Positions 12,014-23,376 of a stretch of DNA of 64,000 nucleotides are shown here, piece by piece. The notes beneath the pieces are model-generated. The model was given only the letters and a program-made list of their open reading frames with translations, was not told the DNA's origin and made no database searches. This DNA comes from Rhynchonema sp. JSB1_4 (Eukaryota; Nematoda; Chromadorea; Monhysterida; Xyalidae): contig JASAMV010006456.1 in the NCBI GenBank assembly GCA_030248065.1, positions 1-64,000 of the forward strand, written 5' to 3'. A program made the position numbers and the translations under genes. Numbering within the stretch: position 1 is the stretch's first letter; every line of letters begins with the position of its first letter.

Positions 12014-12625
12014 TACACTAATTTTGGCCATTTTGGTCAAAAATTGGCACTTTTGGGGCAAAATCGGGGGGATGCCTACTGTACCGGGGTGAAAATAGGG
12101 GGATACCTACTGTACCATGCCAAACATCGGGGGTCAGGGGATCAGTGTAGTTCCTGGTCCGGCGCGGCGGTTAGTGTACCTAACCGGTTTTGAGGGCGCC
12201 GGTTAGTGTACCTCCCTGGGGGGGGGGAAGGGGGGGGGAAGACCCAAATCCAGGAAAAAGTCACTTTTTGGGGTAGAAAATTTGACCGATTTTTGGCCCT
12301 TTTTGGAAAAAATTCTTCATAAAAAGGGTATTTTGGCGACTTTTGACATCATTGACCTAAAAATCACTCATTTTAGGCCTAAAAATGCCCATTTTAGGCC
12401 TAAAAATGCCAATTTTAGGCAAAAATTGAGGCGGTTAGTGTACCTGGCGCGGCGGTTAGTGTACTAGTGTACCTTGGTCGCGGCGGTTAGTGTACCTTAG
12501 GGGGGGGGACCCCCCCTCCCCCCCCCAGGAACTACACTGCGGGGGATACCTACTGTACCAGGCGAGGGGGGATAATTACCTACTGTACTGGGGTGGGGCT
12601 ACCCCCCAAACCCCCACCTCCAACA
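12014..12625. mobile_element. Outer repeat with ATACCTACTGTACC units, split by copy C
   Basis: GGGGGATACCTACTGTACC-like words occur on both sides of the family-1 insertion (about 12065-12120 and 12540-12590). The right side ends in CCACCTCCAACACTG, an inverted CAGTGTTGG terminus. The left terminus was not resolved. Related units occur in 31194-31504 and 40554-40883. Confidence 0.5.
12143..12539. mobile_element. hAT-like family 1, copy C
   Basis: Ends CAGTGTAGTTCCTGG/CCAGGAACTACACTG. Flanking octamers caggggat/cgggggat differ at one base. Five copies of the GGCGGTTAGTGTACC-type unit surround a palindromic ATTTTAGGCCTAAAAAT core. It is inserted inside another repeat carrying ATACCTACTGTACC units (12045-12620), so the outer element is older. 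Confidence 0.85.
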
Positions 12626-12843
12626 CTGCCCCCGACGAAAAAAATCATTGTTAATAATGCCCCTACAAATGGCTTGTTTTCGGTATTTTCTAACATTGGG
12701 CGAAAGAGGATCCAGAGGTGGATTACGCTTTTGTGAATTCTGTGTCTGGCTCCGAATGCGACACGTGGGCGGCCGATTTATGGATCGACAGTGTACAGTT
12801 TTTCAGTTGGTTATTTTCGTTTGCAGATTGATTTAAGCAAAAA

Positions 12844-15175
12844 ATGGCTCAATCATCGCCAAATACGTCTGTTCGCCTGACCGGCACTGGCGTCGCACCG
12901 GTCACAAATCGACTGCAGCAGTACAAAATGACCACACCGCCTTGGAAAGAAACGCTACGACAGGTGATGAATTTTTCCGTTCGAAATTAATCATGCCCCG
13001 AGTATAGAAGAACCGTTTTTTATTTTTCGTGGGAAAAAACGGTTTTTTCCGAAAAAAAAACGTTTTTTTCCAAATACTTTTCCAGTACTTAAGAACGTAA
13101 TTTCGAAAAATATGACAATTTCAGTGTAAAATTTGTTCGAAGTGACGAGAGTGCTCTTGAAGAGTGTTGAAATCAGTCGAAAACACTTGGTTTACACGCT
13201 TTTTGGCCCATTTTAGGCCTGTTAATTTTCGCGCTCGAGCCAATTTTTCACTGAAATTGAAAAACTCATCAGTTTTGCATTACAATTTTTTGGCAAAATT
13301 GGAATAAAGTACCGATCAAAAACCGAAAAGGTACCCACGGAAAATATAAATGGGAAAGTATTCTTGTCTCGGAAAAAAACGGTTTTTTTTCGGTTTTCTC
13401 CGGAGGTTTTTTTGGCGCCTGCCAGCCAGTATAGCCGCGAGGTGCAGCAGATTGTTGTTTTTGCAGAACTGTTTCCAACGCATGAAAACCGAGCGTCAGA
13501 GACTAGTGGATCGATTTCGAAGTGGGGATCAGGACCAGACAGCAAAAGAAGTGCTCGATACGGAAGTGGGGATGATGAAGGTTGCTTAAGCGTTCAGCAG
13601 TTTGGAGTCTATTGTTCGTAATGCTGTTGTCCACAAAATAATCTGCCATCTGCGTCACTCTCTGGTTTTGTGTTGCGCACAAGTGATTTAACGCTTTGTT
13701 TCAGGGCACTTTACAGGATGCCGAAATTGAGTTCTTCAACAGTGTTTACAACGACATTCTTTCGGAGTTGCAGGCGGAAGGTATTTGTTGTCAGTTGTCT
13801 TGATTCAATTTTTTCATTTCATGTTGGCCACTGATGAAAAAACTGAGGAGCAAGCAAACAACAATCCAGTGAATCGAAAGTCACAATCGAATATTAGTGT
13901 TTTGATCATTTTCCGTTATCTGTTACAGCGCGCCTTGTTGCACAGCAGTACAACATCGAGCGGGCCGCCTTAAAATCTGATATTGACCATTTCTATGACG
14001 AATCGGCTGCGTGTCCGCAATGCCAAAAGTCATATTTGACCATCTCTGATTCAATGACGCGTATTTCATGCCCCGATTGTGCGTTTGCTGTCGTCGTTCC
14101 ACAGGTGAGTCGCTGTTGTTTTGTTGGCTTGGGCTTTACTCATGTATCTGTTCCGCACGAAATTAAAACAAACGCGTTTTGCGCGGTGCACTGAGATTGT
14201 CTGCAACTGAACCATTTCGGAATAGTTTCGGGGGCCCGCCTTCCTCCGCTCCGGTTCTACCCTGTTCTCAGGTCGGCCCGGTTTTTTGTTTTTTCCACAC
14301 CTCAGGAAGGCGCGGTTTGTTATTTTTTCAAGAAAACGGTTTTTTATCAAGCGGCAACAATGTCTGTATCGTTTGCACCGAGAAATGTTTCGTGAATGCC
14401 ATATCCATGCCGACCGCGACCATGAGTCTTGTTATGAACATTTTCAAACGGATATCCTTGGAACTAAACAACAGTGATCTGAAAGCAGAGTTTTAGACCA
14501 TTTGCGGTGCGAGATGAAGAAAATAATCATCAGTGCGAGTCAGTGTAGTTCCTGGTCCGGCGCGGCGGTTAATGTACCTACCCTTTTTTCCGTGCGGCGG
14601 TTAGTGTACCTCCCTGGGGGGAAGGGGGGGAAGACCCAAATCCAGGAAAAAGTCACTTTTTGAGGTAGAAAATTTGACCAATTTTTGCTCCTTTTTGGAA
14701 AAAATTCTCCATAAAAAGGGTATTTTGGCTGCTTTTGACATCATTGACCTAAAAAATCGCCCATTTTAGGCCTAAAAATGCCCATTTTAGGCCTAAAATG
14801 CCCGTTTTTGGCAAAAATTGAGGCGGTTAGTGTACCTGGCGCGGCGGTTAGTGTACTAGTTTACCTTGGTCGCGGCGGTTAGTGTACCTTAGGGGGGACC
14901 CCCTCCCCCCAGGAACTACGCTGGTGCGAGTACGATAGCTGGTCTTAAAACTGCCCAAAATTTAGTAAATCACGTACTTGTATTTCTTGCAGCACTACCA
15001 ACCCCTGATCCAATGCCCATCCGATCTGCAGTCCCATTTTGCCCAACTATATGCCGATCACCAATCATCAGGTTGTGCCATAAACAAACTCGAATTTCGA
15101 CGCGCCGCACCTGATTCGATGGAGCTGTTCGCTGGCTGTGATTCGTGTGCATTCATGTGCAAAGTATTCAGTTGA
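12844..15175 (+). CDS. RPAIN: RPA-interacting protein (RPAIN/RIP)
   Basis: Nuclear import adaptor for replication protein A (family knowledge). Five exons join in phase: 12844-12963, 13467-13580, 13705-13780, 13929-14104 and 14993-15175. They give 222 residues, close to the human 219. The N-terminus has TPPWKETLRQ then NCFQRMKTERQRLVDRFR, the basic helix typical of the family. An acidic helix (FNSVYNDILSEL) follows. The C-terminal zinc-binding half contains CPQCQKSYLTI, ISCPDC, an H/C-containing QSHFAQLYADH stretch and final CDSCAFMCKVF. ATG 12844 is preceded by a plausible leader. Intron 1 carries a T-tract element, and intron 4 holds a perfect hAT-like insertion (14541-14923). Identification rests on motif order and length. 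Confidence 0.88.
13003..13443. mobile_element. T-tract foldback element in RPAIN intron 1
   Basis: Starts near TATAGAAGAACCGTTTTTT and ends at GCCAGCCAGTATA. Inverted runs of AAAAAACGGTTTTTT lie at both sides, and the internal TTTTCCAGTACTTAAG is shared with 21628-21994 and 30776-32067. Non-coding. It ends only 23 bp before RPAIN exon 2, so it almost abuts the acceptor. Confidence 0.55.
14541..14923. mobile_element. hAT-like family 1, copy D (RPAIN intron 4)
   Basis: Ends CAGTGTAGTTCCTGG/CCAGGAACTACGCTG (one mismatch) with a perfect 8-bp duplication, gtgcgagt (14533-14540 and 14924-14931). 383 bp, with four GGCGGTTAGTGTACC-type units and the ATTTTAGGC core. It is entirely intronic, 70 bp upstream of RPAIN exon 5. 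Confidence 0.9.
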
Positions 15176-15898
15176 TCGCTACTCATATGTGGGAGAGCGT
15201 CATTTGACCCGACGTGCCATGTTGGTGTTGTGGACAAAACAGCGGCCTTGGAAGAGCTGTACGCTTGCAGTCACGTGTCTGACTGAAATAGCGTCCCCGC
15301 TGTGCTGTCTATGCATCTTTTTTTGGTCAAGATGGTTGATTTGTACCTACCCACATGACATGGGTATCAATATTTGTGCTCTTCGTGCGCCCGCTCTACC
15401 TGGTTCTTAGTTTGGTTTGCTAGTTGTGAATCTAATGGAAGCAAAGGTAGGTCCGGGCGCACGGAACTCACCTCATCACCAGCTCCCTATGCGGTTTCTT
15501 TTGCGGGTCCACGAGTGTGATTTCTGTTGTGCTTTCTTTCAGTCATGTACAGAGCAGCGTGAGAACTGTACTCTGTGTGTACCTCGGTCTCAAAGTTTGA
15601 AAATCAGTTTTGTTTGACGACTGATACACACTGCCATATTTTTCTTGCTATTATATGATGTTGTTATGTTGGTATAATAACTGAATATATTAACGCCAGG
15701 TGCTTTGTGCGTGCTCCGTGGCAAGGGCCTGGCAACGCAATTCCGAAGCCAGTGATAAGCACGCAAGCACTATCTATCAGCATATGATGAGTAACCGCGC
15801 GGTACGGCTGTCAAAAACCACGAGAAACGTTGCACAAAGAGCCAGAGTTTACGTAAGGTGCGAAATTTTCAAAATCACAAGTTTATCATTGACAAAAT

Positions 15899-17630
15899 AT
15901 GGGCAACACCCAACCGAAATACCAATCAGCTCTGCTCAAGCTGCGTCCCTACATTGAGAGTGCACACGAGCGAATACAAAAATACAAATACGAAGTCGAC
16001 AAACGAACGGCAAATGCTGACGACAGGGCCCAGACTATTGATGTGCTCGGTGTGTGTCACATGGCGATTGAGGTCGTGGTTTGGTTTTAACAGGATGATG
16101 TGCTTTTTTCTAGACTTCACGCTGATGTGAAATTTGATGACCGGTTTGGTTTGGTTGCAACCCTCTGCATTCGCTTTCAGGGCATGTGGCCAAGTTTTAT
16201 CGACTGAGAGCCACCACATGTATCTGTGATCGATCACCACAAATTGGAACGAACAGAAACCAAATCCGATCGGGACTCTGCATAATCGTCAACCTGATGT
16301 TTCAGAAACTTCTTGCCGACAGCTCCCTGTCAATCCCGGCAACAGATCGCGAGGCGATTCGTGGCAACAAAGAGGAGTTGTTCGTGTTGAAAAGTGCAAT
16401 TGAGGATTTCCCAACATTTCATTCAACAAGTCCGTCCACAACACGAAGAACGAAAAGTCTAGACCGACAAAAACAACAATCAGAACAACCGAAACCAACG
16501 GGTGTGTCAGGCATCGTCAGTGCTGCGTTCACGACCGAGGCATCATCGAATACTGGTGGAGCACTGAATGTGAAACATCACCATTGTTGTTGCTGCGCCA
16601 CTAATAGTGGTAAGCAGGACGGAGCAACTTGTCGCTATGTGAAGGAGGCGATGTTTGTCAAACCTGGTGATCAGTAGACATCGGCATACGGAGAGGGGGT
16701 ACTATACATTTAGGTGCCGACACCAGCCATCTAGGAGGAAATCTGAGTATCAAAACCCGACACCTGCACTTTCTTGGATGCCGACGTCCGACATTCCCCG
16801 ATCCCTAATCAGATTCGTCTTGGTCAATTGGCTTTTTGCAGGAACTGGTAGATTTGTTAATTCTGCTCACTCTAATCAGCTTGAAAGTCGTGTGTCCAAA
16901 GCGTTGTACTTTTGACTGGTGTTCACACCTGACCTGACCCGCCTGACCGCGCTCATTCGTTTCCTTGCAGGATCAGGGCACCCACCTCAAATGTCCAACA
17001 ACAACGCTGTGAGCACTGAGGCACAACGCATCATCATTGCTCGACTGCAACAGAGTGGTGAGAACCTCAGGGAACTCAACCGTTGGATGGACAATAAGTT
17101 GGAGAAAAAATGGTGGCTGAAAGAGTTGCTCAAGTATTTGCGCACGTTGCTGCTGCTTTTCACGTTCATCAGTGCGGCAGTCGCTGTCGTCTATCCCGCA
17201 CAGGTAAGTCCAGTCTGACGACGTTTTGATTCACCCATCTGGTCATGTCACATAGGCTGTTCATGTCTATTTCAATTTCGACCGGTGTAAAGGTTCTCTA
17301 TCTACGCTGGTCCACCATTTAGACTAGTACTGATGGAAGTCCACCATTTAGGCTTGTATTGGTGGAGGTGTCATCACAGAATCACAAAAGGTCTCTTGAC
17401 GAAGGTAAAACCGGACCCTTACCGGTCACCAAGTTTGATACTGAATTAGCGATAGCCACTCGTGTTATCATGGCAAATAATATACACAGGTTGCCCCCAT
17501 CATCACATTGGTGCTAACGACTGGGAGTGGTGTGCTGGACATCATCAGTCAAGTGTTCGTCAAGGGCACCGACCCGGCCAGGATTCGGTTATCCGATATT
17601 CGCAGGGCGCGATCCAGCAATCTGCCTTGA
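15899..17630 (+). CDS. Unrecognised 317-aa membrane-associated protein
   Basis: Four exons join in phase: 15899-16049, 16181-16609, 16971-17203 and 17490-17630. They encode 317 residues that I do not recognise. The N-terminus begins MGNTQPKYQSALLKL, continues as a charged, probably helical region, then a Ser/Thr/Gln-rich low-complexity middle (PSTTRRTKSLDRQKQQ). A His-Cys cluster, KHHHCCCC, falls near residue 185. Residues of exon 3 form an amphipathic helix (RIIIARLQQSGENLREL, WMDNKLEKKWWLKELLK) running into a hydrophobic segment (LLLLFTFISAAVAVVYP). Exon 4 adds a second hydrophobic stretch (APIITLVLTTGSGVLDII) and a basic tail. The pattern suggests a C-terminal hairpin or two-pass membrane anchor. 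Function unknown; the ORF is supported by splice-phase consistency. Confidence 0.7.
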
Positions 17631-18488
17631 TGAAAACCTTTTCAAAAGGAGTGTGCGTTCAAGTGTCCAAAACAAAAGCTTGTGCTTCGTGTATTTTTTG
17701 GTGCTCTGAGAAACACAACCGCTGCCACTCACTGCAACTTTATCTGGTAATTTTCAATATCACATTATTTACAGTCGATCGGCCGAAAAACTATCACAAA
17801 AATACAGTCATCCTCAGATTATTGCAAACGTATTTGAAATCAAAACGGTTTGGACACGCACGATAAAGTTGAAAAAAATGGGCTTCCTGAATAAAAAGTG
17901 CGCTCGTAGTCAGGCAAGAATAATTATTGTACATTTCGCTGTGAGACCATAAGGAACAAACTTTTGAAATAATTTTCCAGAAACAACAATAAAGTTCAAT
18001 CAGAAGGATCAAATGGAATTGCTCTTTTTATCTTGATCAATAGGCGTGCTGCATCTGACCACCATACCACCCCGTCGCGAGGCAATCGAATAATCTGATT
18101 GTTGGGTTGCGGTCTGGCTACTCGCATTCACACCTGCGCACAGAAAATAGCATGAGGTATTTGAACTTTTAGATGTTGGATCACATGCCCACAGCATTAT
18201 GCGTATCAATGATCCAAGAATCACGAAGTCAAACGTACGAACAACCATGAGTACGATTGTCAGCTCACTAGGCTGATATCAAACTTGCTAATCGGATTGC
18301 TTTAGTTCACTACTGTTTTGTAACAAGGATATCTGCTGAAATTAGCGTCATCAGGGAATCTCATAAATAAAATTGGTATGGTCATGCACTTGGTCATCAG
18401 GACCAAGGCAAATAGGACTGTGTAAGACCTGTCCGATCACCACGTTTGAAAGTCGTCATCACATCATCATAGAGCTTGTGTTTGTGAC

Positions 18489-18770
18489 TCAAGCGGGCGG
18501 TCTTGCTTGACAGCTTGAAAGATGAGAAGGTGTGGCACACAAAAATTCCATACTTGTTGGGTTTGTGAGTGCGGCAGTCAAGTACTGTTCATCGTCATCA
18601 TCCCCAGCACTGTCTTGATCGAGCGACAACTGGCTGAACTTTGTGAATGGCACGTGCTGAATGTTGAGTGGCGCACAACGACGTGGCACGACCACCACCT
18701 GCGTGCCCGCACGACCCGTGTTCAGATTGGCGACCTGCGACCGAAGTTTTGGATCACAAATAAGTTTTAG
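18489..18770 (-). CDS. Possible exon(s) of an unidentified minus-strand gene
   Basis: On the minus strand an acceptor-like TTCGGTCGCAG precedes an open segment reading VANLNTGRAGTQVVVVP, then an acidic DSAGDDDDEQ stretch, ending near 18489. Composition looks protein-like, but I found no matching upstream or downstream exons and no family match. It may be spurious. Confidence 0.2.
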   Translation of the reverse strand, partial: LKLICDPKLRSQVANLNTGRAGTQVVVVPRRCAPLNIQHVPFTKFSQLSLDQDSAGDDDDEQYLTAALTNPTSMEFLCATPSHLSSCQARPPA

Positions 18771-19034
18771 AACGAATGATGCATCGGATCAGTTGAAAGG
18801 TGCACTTTGTCTGCGTTTGATATTACTTTTGAACCATCTTCAAGTATTTTGCCCTCTGGGTGCGCGGAGGAATAAGATTCACTTGCGCGCCAAATTTAAA
18901 AAGATAAAAAAAGAAAATTTGGGATTTTGTTTTTCTTTTTGCTTCGGTCGGTTCCTTTCCTTTTCGCTTTTTCAGCGCTTGTTTGTATTTTGCCTTTTGC
19001 AGTGTTTTACCAACCAAAGCGATCTAAATCATTG

Positions 19035-22000
19035 ATGACAATGTCCGCCCAAGCAGCCGCGTCGCAGCCGGTGAAAGCGGCGTCGCAGTCGAAGAAAGCG
19101 TCGCAACAAACTCCATCGAAAACGAAATCGAACACACAAAATGTGCTGATGCCGAGCCAACCGAAAGTGACGTCACAATCGTCAGTGGCCGCTGCGAGCG
19201 AGCAAGGCGATGTGGATGAGGAGAATGTCGTGTTCTTCCAGGATATTGACTTGATTCAAAATTCGGGCATTGTTAGTTTTAGTTTGCACCAGTGATGTGG
19301 TTGGTCCGAGCAAGAAAGCTAGCTAGCTGGAGGTGAAGTGACATGTTTTACTGAAAAAAATGGATATTTTTTGTCAAAAGGACTGAAATTTCTAACGGAT
19401 TCGGAAAATAAGATATCAGAATCAGTACTTGTCGATGTCGATCTGGCAACTTTTTCAGGTTCGTAGTGTGGTGCAGGCACAAGGATTCTAATGCTTTTCA
19501 AAATAAACTTGCACCAAGATATCATAATCATGGCGCAACGACAAAAATTGGGCTATTTTGCGCCTTTAGGTTTAGTTGTGCAAAAGCAAACAAAACATTG
19601 GGCGCAATTTTGAGTTTACTCCACGTGGCGCTTAAAAATCGAAAAAAATGGTATTTTGTCAAGTTTTGGCTCACCTGCCGCGCAGATGGCGATGCCGTGT
19701 TATGATTCTCGTATCCGTGTCCACAGCTTTGCAAAAGTCACTAAAATCGACAATCCAAAATGTTAACCGTACATTACAGAACGTTGCCGACATCAAGAAA
19801 CTGCAAGCAGCGGGCATTTGTACGATCAAGGGTGTGCTAATGACCACAAAGAAGCGACTGTGTGAGATCAAAGGACTGTCGGAGGCAAAAGTGGACAAAA
19901 TCAAAGAAGTCTGCCAGAAGTTCGCTGTGAGTCGATTCAATTTCTTAATTTTTAATTCAAAATGTTTTTGTGATGCTGGCTGATTTCAGAATCCTGGATT
20001 TATCACGGGCCTGGAAGTATCAATGAAACGCAAACAGGTGTTTCGCGTGCGCACGGGAAGCACAGAACTCGAGTGAGACTCAAATTTTTTGTCTCTTGGC
20101 TGAATGAGGTCAATCTGTCTTACCAAGTGTCTAACAATACCAAAATAATAATATTTAGCAAACTGCTCGGTGGCGGAATCGAAAGTCAGGCAATCACGGA
20201 AGCTTTCGGCGAGTTTCGCACCGGCAAGACGCAGCTGTCGCACACGCTCACTGGTTACTGTTGTTTCAATGACGGAAACGAATTGTTTTTTCATAAACGA
20301 ACAAAGTCGAAATTGGCGGAAAGCTACAAAGTCCAGTTTCCCAGTGAGCTAACAAAACAACTTAACCATGCCTTATTTGCAGCAATGTGCCAGGAACCGG
20401 ACGAAAACACTGGATACTGCGGCGGAAAAGTGATCTACATCGATACCGAAAACACGTTGTAAGTGCGAATTGATTTGTATAACATGACATTCGGTTGAAA
20501 TTATAAAAACTGTATTTTGCTGGCTTCAGCCGCCCCGACCGCCTGCGTCCGATTGCACAACGTCTCAATTTCGACGTCAACACTATGCTCGACAATGTAC
20601 TCTATGCGCGGGCTTACACCAGTAAGTATCCCCTTCCCCTCAAAAGTTTGAAAGGAAAAGATAATGATTGTGTTTGCCGGAGAAGTACATAATTTAAACG
20701 GTATGCTAATTTTAGGTGAGCATCAAATGGAGCTGTTGGATTATGTGGCCGCAAAGTTTCACGAAGAACGTGGCGTATTCAAGCTCCTGGTTGGTTTTGT
20801 GATCGTGAGAACATAATGTTTTCGAAAATTAGTGCAACAAGTTTTGGCATAGATGGAAATGCGACTGCGCGTAATGCCTTTGGTAGCATTTGAAAGAAAT
20901 TCGTTGCACGTTTGGTGAAACTGAAAGTACATCGGCCTTAATCTTCCAAGTTTGCTTGTTCAAACTTCAATGGGGTGTGGTGTGCCATTGACATTTCTTC
21001 CCTTGCATCATGCACAGATCATCGATTCAATTATGGCCCTGTTCCGCGTCGACTACAGCGGTCGTGGTGAACTGGCCGAACGACAACAGAAACTGGCACA
21101 GATGCTGTCGCGTGTGCAGAAGATCTCAGAAGGTTGGCTTGGCAGGCATTAAAATCTAGATGGCACCAGGGTTTTTCAAAAATAGCCAGTGGCGAAAATC
21201 GCCAGTTGACCCGAAATCCAAGTGTCGATTTCGAAATTCTCAAACTGGTTTTTGTATTTTGAAGGAAAATCATGAATTTTCTCGCCCAGCGCAATTTTCG
21301 GCTTTTTGAACTAAAAAACGGTGAAAATTATACAGAAAGTTGTTCATAAGTTAAACTATTGATGCTGTTGCTTAACCGTCCAGCAACATGCAGGACGGTT
21401 AAGTAGTAGCATTGGAGAAATCGCCACCTGGAGTGGCGAAAAAAACCTGGATGGCACGAAACTTGGTGGCCGCGGTTTTGGTCACCATCACGCCCTCACG
21501 CTTTAATAATGAAAAATATTTTGAGCTTTCCTGACCACTGTTTTTTGTAAAATGTTGAAAAGTTGCATGCGTCAGCCGTCTCAGGCCACCTACGTTTGCC
21601 GAATTTTGCTAGGTGTCAAAACAAAAGTATACTGGCATAAAGTACCATTCTGTATTTTTCGTTGAAAAAACGTTTTTTTTCGAAAAAAAAACCGTTTTTT
21701 CACAACTTTTCCAGTACTTAGGTGTTCCGGTCAAAAAAGTGATGTGTTTGGACACAAAATATGAGCACACGACACAAAAGTAGGGTTTCACAAAAAAGTC
21801 TGGTCCGAACATAGGACTAAAATTTGACTCGAACCAAAAAAAACTCATCGGCTTTGCGTTGGGAAAAGTAAAATAAAAAACCGGTAAAGTACCACCTTGA
21901 AAAATAAATGGAAAAGTATTCGGGCCTCGAAAAAAACGTTTTTTTTGTTTTCTTTTTCGTGAAAAAAAAACGGTTTTTTTTGTCCGCCAGTATAAACAAA

Positions 22001-22651
22001 AGGAAGTCTCTTTCATTCAAAGTCGCGTGAGCTTTAGCGCGCCGTCAACCAAGTTTGCTAACGACCTGTGCTTTACCATTGACAAGCGGATATGAGAGAA
22101 CGATCCAGAATGACATATTTACTCTGAGTTCTGTGTGATTGCGCTCTGTTTTAATTTGTAGAATACAACGTCGCCGTGTTCATCACCAACCAAATGACGG
22201 CTGATCCTGGCGCAGGCCTCACGTTAGTTTTCGAACTTCGAATGCGTTTTTGTGAAACATCAAACTTAACTGCTCGAGCAAAAGCTGGTGTAACTCCAAC
22301 AGGTTTCAAGTTGACCCAAAGAAACCGATCGGGGGTCACATTCTGGCTCACGCCTCAACCACTCGTATCTACCTGCGCAAAGGACGCGGCGAAACGCGCA
22401 TTGCAAAGGTACAAATTTTAATGTGATGAGATAGAAAATGACGTTAGAAATAATATCGATGGTTATGTAACCATTTTAAAGGCCTAACTAACCTCTCTCA
22501 AAACAAAAAAAACTCGCGCGCTTATCGTATGTTCAACAGCCATTAGTTAGGCCTTAAGAACAATTTTTAGATTTACGACAGTCCGGATTTGCCCGAAAAC
22601 GAGGCGACATTTGCCATCACCAGTGGCGGAATCGCTGATGCCAAGGAGTGA
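19035..22651 (+). CDS. DMC1: Meiotic recombinase DMC1
   Basis: RecA/Rad51-family ATPase that forms filaments on single-stranded DNA and drives strand exchange between homologues in meiosis. Eleven in-phase exons: 19035-19271, 19780-19926, 19990-20072, 20159-20253, 20383-20458, 20530-20621, 20716-20789, 21018-21132, 22162-22222, 22303-22408 and 22571-22651. They give 388 residues. The N-terminus is longer than the human 340-aa protein because of a Ser/Gln/Lys-rich extension of about 55 residues. The [20 protein letters not shown] helix-hairpin-helix follows, then Walker A GEFRTGKT at about 173-180, [23 protein letters not shown], Walker [29 protein letters not shown] and the L2 region ending [15 protein letters not shown]. 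The C-terminus is [15 protein letters not shown]1 rather than RAD51 is supported by the [19 protein letters not shown] and [15 protein letters not shown] wording. Confidence 0.96.
21167..21449. mobile_element. hAT-like element (CAGGGTTTTT family) in DMC1 intron 8
   Basis: Left end CAGGGTTTTTCAAAAATAG, right end GGCGAAAAAAACCTG. A perfect 8-bp duplication, gatggcac (21159-21166 and 21450-21457), flanks it. AGTGGCGAAAATCGCC-type words lie near both ends. 283 bp, non-coding. It starts 35 bp downstream of exon 8. Confidence 0.82.
21628..21994. mobile_element. T-tract foldback element in DMC1 intron 8
   Basis: Ends TATACTGGC/GCCAGTATA frame two arms rich in CGTTTTTTTTCG and AAAAAAACGG. The internal TTTTCCAGTACTTAGG and AAATGGAAAAGTATTCG are shared with 13003-13443. 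A TA target, as in Tc1/mariner-type insertions, is possible but not proven. Confidence 0.6.
22478..22556. repeat. Small inverted repeat in DMC1 intron 10
   Basis: AAGGCCTAACTAA and TTAGTTAGGCCTTAA lie about 50 bp apart in opposite orientation, bracketing an A-rich centre. Probably a tiny foldback relic. Confidence 0.5.
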
Positions 22652-23164
22652 GCCGGTGCCAGTCAAGCGCTGGATGTACAAAATACATACAGTTCAGCAG
22701 TTTCAATCATGACTTTGTTCTTTTTTCTCGCAAAACATTAATGCCTTATCTCTAGTTGTTCCGATGCTCATGTGTGAATTGCTTTATGGAGCTGGCCTGG
22801 CATTATCTGTGACGTTGCATCGTTTCATTTATTCGTTTTGTTTCATTATCTTGCGCACGTTTAGTTTCAACGTGTTTCTGCTATTTTGTTCGACTTTGTT
22901 GCGCTTTCTTTTGTTGTTGTTCGCCATGTTTCAACTGGTCATCTTTGCTTTTACGGTCTTGTGTCTAAGGCTATTGTGTCAACGTAATCTTGTGTTCCTG
23001 TCCAGTTCCATTGCTGTTTTTTGTTCTTTTGCTCAGGTTTTGTTTCGGTAAACATGTTGTACAAGCTATCGTCCCTTATGTTGCCATGGTAAGAATTTGA
23101 AACGTGTTGCATGCCCCGTCAAATTGACGTAATGGTCAGCATTATAGAATTCAAAGGGAAAAAG

Positions 23165-23250
23165 GGAGGAAGAAAGAAAGAAAAAAAAAAAACAAAAAAC
23201 AGACAACACCCACACACCACACCCCCCCCCCCCCACACCCACCACCAAAC
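23165..23250. repeat. Low-complexity A/AG and poly-C tracts
   Basis: gaaagaaag, poly-A and a 13-14 bp poly-C run with CA-rich flanks. It lies between DMC1 and the kelch-like gene, near where the last kelch exon should be, and may be a hard-to-sequence spot. Confidence 0.6.
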
Positions 23251-23376
23251 AAAACCATTGTAACAATCTATAAAGCTGACTTGTTCGCACGCACTTGCCT
23301 TGCAATTCGGGAAAGCCATTTGAAAGACAAATGTGCCAAAAATGACGGAGTAAATATTTCTGAGTCTCAGCCCAAC

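Noticed and set aside
18823..19017. Lys-rich antisense frame (QKAKYKQALKKRKGKE...) just before the DMC1 start
   Set aside because: It is the complement of a T-rich leader, would start 18 bp from the DMC1 ATG, and no partner exons were found.
23066..23376. Candidate final exon of the kelch-like gene
   Set aside because: No acceptor/frame combination reproduced the expected last blade strand; the frames run into poly-C/poly-A low-complexity sequence.
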